DNA of 11,773 nt, taken from positions 1 through 11,773 of the forward strand of contig JAEYNQ010000014.1 of NCBI GenBank assembly GCA_023412455.1. Direction: 5' to 3'. The position numbers and the translations under genes are program-made. Shown one piece after another: positions 1 to 5,945 of this stretch. The DNA comes from Bacillota bacterium (GTDB lineage: Bacteria > Bacillota > Clostridia > Lachnospirales > Cellulosilyticaceae). The notes below the pieces were generated by a model. That model saw only the letters and a program-made list of their open reading frames with translations, was not told the DNA's origin and made no database searches. Numbering within the stretch: position 1 is the first letter of the stretch; each line of letters begins with the position of its first letter.

Positions 1-77
1 TATTGAAAGAGATAATGAAAGCTGACAAGGTAAAAGTTATATACTAATTAGGAGAAGATGATTTAGGGGTAGAGGCT

Positions 78-908
78 ATGGAGAGCTATACGCTTTATAC
101 GACTAAATATAAAAAAGAATTAGTAGATAAACAAAGTGAAGGTGACGAAGAACCTTGGAACTATCCCTTTAAAATAGCTTATAATCATGGTGTTTATAAA
201 ATAGAATATGAGAATCAACAAGGAGAGCAAGGGTTTTTAGATGATTTAGCCCATACTTTATGTGATTTAGCCCAAAGGGAAGCTGTAGGGGAAGTAACAA
301 GGGATTATTTAAATACAAGAGATGATTTATCCTTATCTGACAAAAGAGAAATTGCCTATCATTTTATGAATCAGCAATATATCCGACGTCAAGAGGGGGT
401 TTCATCTCTTATTTATTATTTTTTATATGTTCCCCTTTTGGAGACATTAAAAACCCAAAGAGAAGTGAATGTAGACGGATGGTTTCTTTTTAGGTTAGGT
501 AAGTATAAGATTGTGCTACAAGATATGCTAGAGCAATTTGTGCAAGAATATTTAGTAAAAAAGGATTTTATCAGCTTTATCAAACTGATTCGTGAAATGA
601 GTTTTTTAACTATGCCCCTAGAGGATACCTTGCATCTCATTTGTGAAAAAGATGGGGGACTGCGGCTTTTAGATGAGGAAATGAGAGACGTTACCAAGTC
701 CTATATAAAAAAATACTGCCAAGAGTTGCTTCAAGATAGTACACTAAGCAAGCAAGATTTGATGATGAATATATTAATTACGGTGTGTCCAAGGGAACTG
801 ATTATTCATCAAAAGGATAGAGCGCCAAAGCCTCAATTTATTAAAGCATTAGAAGGAATTTTTGGGCTTCAGGTGAGCTATTGTAATGGCTGTCCTTATT
901 GCCATTAG
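78..908 (+). CDS. ytxC: YtxC-family sporulation-associated protein
   Basis: A 276-residue protein resembling the YtxC-like family, whose molecular role is not established. The call rests on length (B. subtilis YtxC is about 280 residues, from memory), overall character and position directly upstream of thrS, the same order as ytxC-thrS in Bacillus. It looks soluble: no signal peptide and no convincing membrane helix, with mixed charged and hydrophobic helical sequence. Residues 269-276 form a Cys-rich tail, C269-x2-C272-x2-C275-H276, which could bind a metal or form disulfides. The ATG at 78 is preceded by AGGGG at 65-69 (8 nt spacing) and AGAGG at 71-75 (too close). A weak CTGACA-17-TAATTA element at 22-50 could be its promoter. 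The next gene lies more than 400 bp away with its own promoter and leader, so ytxC is probably not strictly co-transcribed with thrS. I am fairly sure of the family and not of the function. Confidence 0.72.
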   Translation: MESYTLYTTKYKKELVDKQSEGDEEPWNYPFKIAYNHGVYKIEYENQQGEQGFLDDLAHTLCDLAQREAVGEVTRDYLNTRDDLSLSDKREIAYHFMNQQYIRRQEGVSSLIYYFLYVPLLETLKTQREVNVDGWFLFRLGKYKIVLQDMLEQFVQEYLVKKDFISFIKLIREMSFLTMPLEDTLHLICEKDGGLRLLDEEMRDVTKSYIKKYCQELLQDSTLSKQDLMMNILITVCPRELIIHQKDRAPKPQFIKALEGIFGLQVSYCNGCPYCH

Positions 909-932
909 CTGAAAGTAGACTTAAACCACATT

Positions 933-953
933 CACCTATTGACAGAATAGGTG
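933..953. repeat. 8-bp inverted repeat overlapping the thrS1 promoter -35
   Basis: CACCTATT (933-940) and AATAGGTG (946-953) are perfect reverse complements separated by 5 nt. The repeat begins 25 bp after the ytxC stop and contains the TTGACA (939-944) proposed as the thrS1 -35 box. No T-tract follows, so it is a poor intrinsic terminator. It could be a protein-binding site over the promoter, a processing hairpin at the 3' end of ytxC mRNA, or chance. Confidence 0.45.
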
Positions 954-967
954 AGGAGGAGTAAAAA
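939..967 (+). promoter_or_regulatory. Candidate sigma-A promoter of the first thrS transcript
   Basis: A perfect -35 TTGACA at 939-944 is followed after 17 bp by TAAAAA at 962-967, an acceptable but weak -10. The start would fall near 974, about 35 nt before stem I of the T-box, as expected for a T-box leader. The -35 lies inside an inverted repeat. Confidence 0.5.
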
Positions 968-1009
968 TAAAGTAGAACATAAGTAAAATATCCTGTTAAT
1001 AAGATAAAA

Positions 1010-1270
1010 CAATGATGAGACGAGTAACTTATAAATCCTTTTTCAGAGAGAAGATGCAGGAGCTGAGAACATCTTTAAAGCTTATAAGTGAAGACTACCT
1101 CGGAGTGATTGAAAACAATCCGGTGTTCCCGTTACAGACAAAATAAGTGGTTTGAGTAAGCATGATCATGTGCTTTTATTCAAGCAACCAGGGTGGAACC
1201 GCGGGAAGATAAAAAGTAAGCTCCCGTCCCTTTTTAAATGATGATTTAAAAAGGGACGGGAGCTTTTTTT
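1010..1270 (+). promoter_or_regulatory. Threonine T-box riboswitch leader, copy 1
   Basis: A T-box leader that senses uncharged tRNA-Thr and controls thrS1 by transcription antitermination. Stem I runs from CAAT (1010-1013) to ATTG (1108-1111). Inside it are a GA-rich kink-turn-like segment, CGAG (1021-1024) paired with CTCG (1099-1102), and ACTTATAA (1027-1034) paired with TTATAAGT (1082-1089). The specifier bulge reads GAAGACTACC, giving two consecutive Thr codons, ACU (1094-1096) and ACC (1097-1099). The AGAGAG motif of the distal stem I is at about 1045-1050. The T-box core AGGGTGGAACCGCGGG is at 1190-1205. Its GGG segments can pair with CCCGTCCC (1223-1230) to form the antiterminator, which excludes the terminator. 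Which triplet is read is my inference; the amino acid follows from the downstream gene. Confidence 0.95.
1218..1270 (+). terminator. T-box terminator hairpin, copy 1
   Basis: The 22-nt arm at 1218-1239 is perfectly complementary to 1244-1265, with a GATG loop (1240-1243) and seven T from 1264 to 1270. The 5' arm contains CCCGTCCC, which also pairs with the T-box bulge region in the antiterminator, so this is the OFF conformation of the switch. Confidence 0.95.
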
Positions 1271-1319
1271 ATACCCTAAACTAAAGAAAAACAGAAAAAT
1301 AGATGAAAGAGGGAGAAAG

Positions 1320-3245
1320 ATGATTAAAGTAACGTTAAAAGACGGTAGTGTAAAAGAATGTCCAAAAGGGATAACTGTTTTAGAAGTTGCAGAAGAATTA
1401 AGTAGTGGACTGGCGCGAGTGGCATGTGCGGGGAAAGTAAATGGAGAACGTGTAGATCTTCGTACAGTACTTCAAGAAGATTGTCAGCTTGAGATTCTTA
1501 CCTTTAATGAGGAGGAAGGAAGATGGGCTTTTCGTCATACAGCAGCTCATATTTTAGCCCAGGCAGTAAAAAGACTTTATCCAGAAGTTAAACTAGCCAT
1601 AGGACCAGCTATTAAAGATGGTTTTTATTATGATTTTGATAAAGAAGTGCCTTTTACAGAAGACGATTTTGAGAAAATAGAAGCTGAAATGAAAAAAATA
1701 GCCAAAGAAAAGCTACCAATTGAGCGTTTTGAGCTTCCTAGAGAAGCAGCGATTAAGATGATGGAAGAAGCAGGGGAACCTTATAAAGTAGAGCTTATTA
1801 AGGATTTACCAGAAGGAGAAGCTTTATCTTTTTACAAACAAGGGGAGTTTGTAGACCTTTGTGCAGGCCCTCATTTAATGACCACCAAGCCCGTAGAAGC
1901 TGTTAAACTGTTATCTGTAGCAGGAGCTTACTGGAGAGGCAGCGAGAAAAATAAGATGCTTTCTCGTATTTACGCCACAGCCTTTTCTAAAAAGGCAGAG
2001 CTCACAGATTACTTAGAAAAAGTAGAAGAAGCCAAAAGACGGGATCATCGTAAGTTAGGAAAAGAATTAGAGCTTTTTGCGTTATTAGATGAAGGACCAG
2101 GCTTTCCTTTCTTCCTTCCAAAGGGAATGGAGTTAAAAAATACACTCATTAACTATTGGCGTGAAATGCATAAAAAGGCGGGCTATCAAGAAATTTCCAC
2201 ACCTATTATCCTGAATAAAGAACTTTGGCTCACCAGTGGACATTGGGATCATTACCGTGAAAATATGTATACAACAGTTATTGATGAAGAAGACTATGCC
2301 ATTAAGCCTATGAACTGCCCAGGAGGGATGTTAGTTTATAAAACCAAGATGCATTCTTATAAAGACCTGCCCCTTCGTATGGGAGAGTTAGGACTTGTTC
2401 ACCGCCATGAGCTTTCAGGAGCCCTTCATGGGTTAATGCGTGTACGTAACTTTACTCAAGATGATGCCCATATCTTTATGTTACCTGAGCAAATCAAAGA
2501 AGAAATCAAGGGGGTTGTTAGACTCATTGATGAAGTTTATAAAGTATTTGGTTTTAAATACAGTATTGAACTCTCTACAATGCCAGAGGACCATGTAGGC
2601 AAGGAAGAGGATTGGGAAGTTGCTACAAATGGTCTTAGAGAGGCTATTGAAGAAATGGGTTATGGATATGAGGTTAATGAAGGAGATGGGGCTTTCTATG
2701 GACCTAAATTAGACTTTAAACTAGAGGATAGCTTAGGAAGAACCTGGCAGTGTGGAACGATTCAATTAGATTTCCAACTTCCAGAGCGCTTTCAGCTAGA
2801 GTATGTAGGAGCAGATGGTGAGAAACATCGTCCGGTTATGATTCACCGTGTGGTATTTGGTAGTATTGAACGTTTTATTGGAGTTATTACAGAGCACTTT
2901 GCAGGGGCATTTCCTACCTGGCTTGCTCCCGTTCAGGTGAAGGTGCTTCCGATCTCTGATAAATATAGCGACTATGCCAAAAAAGTCTATAATGAACTTG
3001 AGGCAGCTGGCTTAAAGGTTGAAATCGATGAACGGGCCGAAAAGATTGGCTACAAGATTAGAGAGGCAAGAAATAGGCGTATTCCTTTTATTCTAGTTGT
3101 GGGTGAAAAAGAAGAAGCAGAGGGAACCGTCAGTGTACGCAGTCGTAAGGGGGAAGAGGGCTCTCAGGCGCTTGAGACCTTTATAGCACGAGTGAAGAAT
3201 GAAATTGACACAAAGTATAATGATCTATTAGACCAAAACAAATAG
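1320..3245 (+). CDS. thrS: Threonyl-tRNA synthetase, canonical bacterial core (copy 1)
   Basis: Cytosolic class II aminoacyl-tRNA synthetase that charges tRNA-Thr with threonine; 641 residues, full length. Domains in order are TGS (about 1-62), the second-additional editing domain (about 63-245), the class II catalytic core (about 250-530) and the anticodon-binding domain (about 535-641). Editing-site residues that clear Ser-tRNA-Thr are present: H73 and H77 (HTAAH) and C181/H185 (CAGPH). The zinc ligands that recognise threonine are C333 (MNCPGG), H384 (QDDAHIF) and H509 (MIHR). Motif 2 is R362-H-E, and the motif 3 arginine is in GSIER (R518). The ATG at 1320 follows AGGGAG by 4 nt. Expression is controlled by the upstream T-box. 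A second thrS follows 432 bp downstream with its own leader. This copy has the conventional catalytic core, so it is probably the housekeeping enzyme. Confidence 0.97.
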   Translation: MIKVTLKDGSVKECPKGITVLEVAEELSSGLARVACAGKVNGERVDLRTVLQEDCQLEILTFNEEEGRWAFRHTAAHILAQAVKRLYPEVKLAIGPAIKDGFYYDFDKEVPFTEDDFEKIEAEMKKIAKEKLPIERFELPREAAIKMMEEAGEPYKVELIKDLPEGEALSFYKQGEFVDLCAGPHLMTTKPVEAVKLLSVAGAYWRGSEKNKMLSRIYATAFSKKAELTDYLEKVEEAKRRDHRKLGKELELFALLDEGPGFPFFLPKGMELKNTLINYWREMHKKAGYQEISTPIILNKELWLTSGHWDHYRENMYTTVIDEEDYAIKPMNCPGGMLVYKTKMHSYKDLPLRMGELGLVHRHELSGALHGLMRVRNFTQDDAHIFMLPEQIKEEIKGVVRLIDEVYKVFGFKYSIELSTMPEDHVGKEEDWEVATNGLREAIEEMGYGYEVNEGDGAFYGPKLDFKLEDSLGRTWQCGTIQLDFQLPERFQLEYVGADGEKHRPVMIHRVVFGSIERFIGVITEHFAGAFPTWLAPVQVKVLPISDKYSDYAKKVYNELEAAGLKVEIDERAEKIGYKIREARNRRIPFILVVGEKEEAEGTVSVRSRKGEEGSQALETFIARVKNEIDTKYNDLLDQNK

Positions 3246-3275
3246 AGAGACTGGCTAATAGGAAAGAAAATCTTG

Positions 3276-3304
3276 TTGACATAAGGATAAAGATTGTATA
3301 AAAT
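3276..3304 (+). promoter_or_regulatory. Sigma-A promoter of the second thrS transcript
   Basis: TTGACA (3276-3281), a 17-bp spacer and TAAAAT (3299-3304) make a near-consensus promoter, better than the one proposed for copy 1. It starts 30 bp after the thrS1 stop and about 26 nt upstream of stem I of the second T-box, so thrS2 can be transcribed independently of thrS1. Confidence 0.8.
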
Positions 3305-3329
3305 AATGGCATTCATATAGTTTATAAAA

Positions 3330-3567
3330 CAATGATGAGACGAGTAGCTTATTATAACCTTTTTCAGAGAGAAGATGCAGTGGTGAGAGCATCTTTAAAG
3401 CCAATAAGTGAAGACTACCTCGGAGTGATTGCAAAACAATACGGTGACTCCGTTATCGTCAAAAGCGAGTGACTTTTACTTTTGTAAAGTAACAAGGGTG
3501 GAACCGCGGGTATAGTATCCCCGTCCCTTTTTAAATGAGAGGATTTAAAAAGGGACGGGGATTTTTT
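3330..3567 (+). promoter_or_regulatory. Threonine T-box riboswitch leader, copy 2
   Basis: A second T-box leader, controlling thrS2. Stem I runs from CAAT (3330-3333) to ATTG (3428-3431). The upper helix pairs CTTATT (3348-3353) with AATAAG (3403-3408). The specifier bulge again reads GAAGACTACC, giving ACU (3414-3416) and ACC (3417-3419). The T-box core AGGGTGGAACCGCGGG is at 3495-3510, identical to copy 1. Much of stem I matches copy 1 base for base, whereas the stem II/III region between about 3432 and 3490 differs, the pattern of a duplicated and then diverged leader. Confidence 0.95.
3517..3567 (+). terminator. T-box terminator hairpin, copy 2
   Basis: The 20-nt arm at 3517-3536 is perfectly complementary to 3543-3562, with a 6-nt loop (3537-3542) and a run of six T (3562-3567). 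CCCCGTCCC in the 5' arm can alternatively pair with the T-box core. About 110 bp separate this hairpin from the thrS2 start; that stretch is AT-rich and contains a TATAAT (3643-3648) without a good -35. Confidence 0.95.
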
Positions 3568-3677
3568 GCACTTCTGTACAAATAATTGGTGAGCTTTAAA
3601 AATGTAAAAACTACATTTATGATTCAATTATTTAACTAAAAGTATAATAAAATTAATAACTTGGAAGGAGTAGAAAA

Positions 3678-5651
3678 ATGATTAAAATAACACTAAAAGA
3701 TGGTAGTGTAAAAGAGTGTAAAAAAGGTATAACCATTCTTGAAGTAGCTGAAGAATTAAGCAGTGGTCTTGCAAGAATGGCATGTGCAGGAAAAGTAAAT
3801 GGTAAAATGGTAGATCTTCGTACTGAGTTAAATGAGGACTGTAACCTTGAGATTCTTACCTTTAATGATAAAGAAGGGAAATGGGCATTCCGCCATACGG
3901 CTGCTCATATTTTAGCTCAAGCAGTTAAAAGACTTTACCCAGAAGTAAAATTGGCCATAGGACCAGCTATTGAAGATGGTTTTTATTATGACTTTGATAC
4001 AGAAAAGCATTTTGTAGAGGCTGATTTTGAAAAAATTGAAGCTGAGATGAAAAAAATTGTGAAGGAAAAACTTCCAATTGAACGCTTTGAATTACCTCGT
4101 GATGAAGCGATTAAACTCATGGAAGTAGCTGATGAACCTTATAAAATGGAATTAATTAAGGAGCTTCCAGAGGGAGAAACGATTACCTTTTATAAGCAAG
4201 GAGAATTTGTGGACCTTTGTGCAGGACCACACCTTATGAATACAAAGCCCGTAGAAGCCTTTAAAATTTTATCAGCAGCAGGGGCTTATTGGAAAGGGAA
4301 TGAAAAGAACAAGATGTTAGCTCGTATTTATGCCACAGCTTTTTCTAAAAAAGCTGATTTAACAGCTCATCTTGAGGCACTTGAAGAAGCTAAAAAACGC
4401 GATCATAATAAACTAGGTCGTGAACTTAAACTGTTTACAACAGATGATAAAGTAGGTCAAGGCTTGCCCCTTCTTATGCCAAAGGGTGCGCGAATTATTC
4501 AAACCCTTCAACGTTTTGTAGAGGATGAAGAAGAGAAAAGAGGCTATGTATTAACTAAAACCCCTCTTATGGCAAAAAGTGATCTTTATAAAATGTCTGG
4601 TCACTGGGATCATTATAAAGACGGCATGTTTGTATTGGGAGATGAAGAAAAAGACAAAGAGGTCTTTGCCCTTCGTCCTATGACTTGTCCTTTCCAATTT
4701 ACAGTCTATAATGCAGAACAGCACAGTTATCGCGATCTTCCTATTCGCTATGGTGAAACTTCTACATTATTTAGAAATGAGTCATCAGGAGAAATGCATG
4801 GTCTGATTCGTGTGAGACAATTTACAATTTCTGAAGGGCACCTAGCTTGTACACCAGAGCAGTTAGAAGATGAATTTAAAGGGGTAGTAGAACTTATCAA
4901 TTATATGATGACTACCCTTGGTATTGAAAAAGATGTAACTTATCAATTCTCTAAATGGGATCCAAGCAATACAGAAAAATATATTGATAATCCTGAGGCT
5001 TGGGAAAAAACAGAGAACCTTATGAGAAATATCTTAGACCACTTAAATATTGATTATACAGAAGCTGTAGGTGAGGCTGCATTCTATGGTCCTAAACTCG
5101 ATATTCAATTCAAAAACGTACATGGTAAAGAAGATACCATTATTACGGTGCAAATCGACTTTGCTCTTGGAGAAAGATTAGGCATGACTTATATTGATGC
5201 AGATGGGGAGAAAAAACACCCCATGATCATTCACCGTACATCTATTGGTTGTTATGAAAGAACCTTGGCTATGCTTATTGAAAAATATGCAGGTCAATTC
5301 CCTACATGGCTAGCGCCAGTGGCTGTTAAAGTCCTTCCACTTTCTGATAAATATGCAGATTATGCGGCAGAGGTTGTTAAGTCCTTTAAAGAGCGTGGCA
5401 TCTTAAAAGTAGAAGCAGATTACCGTACAGAAAAAATCGGCTATAAAATTCGTGAAGCACGTATGGAACGTATTCCTTATATTCTTGTTGTAGGTGCTGA
5501 AGAAATGGAAAATAGAACTGTTTCCGTAAGAAGCCGGGAAAAAGGTGATGAGGGCGTACAAGATTTAGTAGGCTTTGTAGAGCGTGTGGAAAGAGAAATT
5601 AAAGAGAAATACAACTATTTACTTCATATGCAAACAGAAGAAAATAAGTAA
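3678..5651 (+). CDS. thrS: Threonyl-tRNA synthetase with divergent catalytic core (copy 2)
   Basis: Second complete ThrRS, 657 residues, starting at an ATG 7 nt after GGAAGGAG (3663-3670). Residues 1-253 (TGS and editing domains) are about 80% identical to copy 1 by eye and keep H73, H77, C181 and H185. The catalytic core is of a different subtype: RPMTCPFQF replaces KPMNCPGGM and TISEGHLAC replaces TQDDAHIFM, with a slightly longer insertion before and after motif 2. The three predicted zinc ligands are nevertheless kept (C337, H388, H519), as are the motif 2 R366-N-E and the motif 3 arginine in GCYER (R528), so it should be active. The anticodon-binding domain (about 545-657) is about 60% identical to copy 1. 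A second, T-box-controlled ThrRS may act under threonine starvation or give tolerance to a ThrRS inhibitor; both roles are inference. Confidence 0.95.
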   Translation: MIKITLKDGSVKECKKGITILEVAEELSSGLARMACAGKVNGKMVDLRTELNEDCNLEILTFNDKEGKWAFRHTAAHILAQAVKRLYPEVKLAIGPAIEDGFYYDFDTEKHFVEADFEKIEAEMKKIVKEKLPIERFELPRDEAIKLMEVADEPYKMELIKELPEGETITFYKQGEFVDLCAGPHLMNTKPVEAFKILSAAGAYWKGNEKNKMLARIYATAFSKKADLTAHLEALEEAKKRDHNKLGRELKLFTTDDKVGQGLPLLMPKGARIIQTLQRFVEDEEEKRGYVLTKTPLMAKSDLYKMSGHWDHYKDGMFVLGDEEKDKEVFALRPMTCPFQFTVYNAEQHSYRDLPIRYGETSTLFRNESSGEMHGLIRVRQFTISEGHLACTPEQLEDEFKGVVELINYMMTTLGIEKDVTYQFSKWDPSNTEKYIDNPEAWEKTENLMRNILDHLNIDYTEAVGEAAFYGPKLDIQFKNVHGKEDTIITVQIDFALGERLGMTYIDADGEKKHPMIIHRTSIGCYERTLAMLIEKYAGQFPTWLAPVAVKVLPLSDKYADYAAEVVKSFKERGILKVEADYRTEKIGYKIREARMERIPYILVVGAEEMENRTVSVRSREKGDEGVQDLVGFVERVEREIKEKYNYLLHMQTEENK

Positions 5652-5677
5652 TTAGCTAAAAAAATTAAACGAGAAGG

Positions 5678-5706
5678 TTGACAGTACCACTGAGTTATGA
5701 TAATAT
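5678..5706 (+). promoter_or_regulatory. Sigma-A promoter of infC-rpmI-rplT
   Basis: TTGACA (5678-5683), 17 bp, TAATAT (5701-5706). It lies 27 bp after the thrS2 stop and directly upstream of the structured infC leader. Transcription should start near 5713. Confidence 0.8.
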
Positions 5707-5830
5707 TTTATGTGTTGTAAATAAAACAAGTAGAGGCTATTCCTTCTCACCTTACAACGTTAGTTGTTCGTAAGGTCATACTAATTTAAATAATAAGTTG
5801 ATATGAGATCAATTTTAGTATGTAATGATG

Positions 5831-5867
5831 AGGTGGATAGTTATTGAGCTATCCACCTTATTTTTTT
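5831..5867 (+). terminator. Attenuator in the infC leader
   Basis: AGGTGGATAG (5831-5840) pairs perfectly with CTATCCACCT (5849-5858) around an 8-nt loop, and seven T follow at 5861-5867. It sits upstream of infC and downstream of the operon promoter, so it acts as an attenuator rather than a gene-end terminator. Confidence 0.88.
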
Positions 5868-5880
5868 GGATAGGCGAATG

Positions 5881-5907
5881 AGCGTTACACCCATACGCTT
5901 AAGGGTG
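5881..5907 (+). promoter_or_regulatory. Possible H-type pseudoknot upstream of infC
   Basis: Two interleaved 5-bp helices can be drawn: AGCGT (5881-5885) with ACGCT (5895-5899), and CACCC (5888-5892) with GGGTG (5903-5907). The linkers are 2, 2 and 3 nt, compatible with a compact H-type pseudoknot. It lies past the attenuator and 24 nt before the infC ribosome binding site. The fold is by eye only; either helix alone or neither is also possible. Confidence 0.3.
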
Positions 5908-5931
5908 ATATGAATAAAGGCAAACAAAATT

Positions 5932-5945
5932 AGGAGGTGCCCATT
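5932..5945 (+). promoter_or_regulatory. infC ribosome binding site with AUU start
   Basis: AGGAGG at 5932-5937 (extended AGGAGGTG to 5939) is followed by TGCCC and ATT ATT. No ATG occurs in frame at a usable distance; the first in-frame ATG, at 5958, lies inside the conserved N-terminal motif, 20 nt from the ribosome binding site. The site therefore argues for an AUU start. Confidence 0.8.

Larger units (their letters stand above)
5713..5931 (+). promoter_or_regulatory. infC operon leader, L20-type autoregulatory RNA
   Basis: A leader of about 220 nt between promoter and infC, in the position where Bacillota carry an RNA bound by ribosomal protein L20 that attenuates infC-rpmI-rplT. Visible helices are ACCTTAC (5749-5755) with GTAAGGT (5770-5776), CATACTAA (5777-5784) with TTAGTATG (5815-5822), nested TTGAT (5798-5802) with ATCAA (5808-5812), and the terminator at 5831-5858. 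CTATTCC (5738-5743) could partly pair with the GGATAG of the terminator 5' arm as an antiterminator. The L20-leader label rests on gene context and layout, not on a covariance match. Confidence 0.7.

Noticed and set aside
3..47. Open frame of 14 codons ending in TAA at the left edge, possibly the tail of an upstream gene
   Set aside because: Too short to identify, and the same bases can be read as a weak CTGACA-17-TAATTA promoter for ytxC.
58..66. Two-codon mini-ORF (ATG ATT TAG) behind AGGAG upstream of ytxC
   Set aside because: Plausible ribosome binding site but no evidence that it matters; such short frames are common by chance.
416..697. Minus-strand frame opposite ytxC
   Set aside because: Low-complexity Ser/Lys-rich translation with no ribosome binding site; shadow of the real gene.
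3415..3627. Minus-strand frame across the second T-box
   Set aside because: Overlaps a well-supported RNA element and terminator hairpin; no coding character.
3643..3648. TATAAT just upstream of thrS2, as a promoter that would bypass the T-box
   Set aside because: No acceptable -35 at 16-18 bp; AT-rich context makes the hexamer likely by chance.
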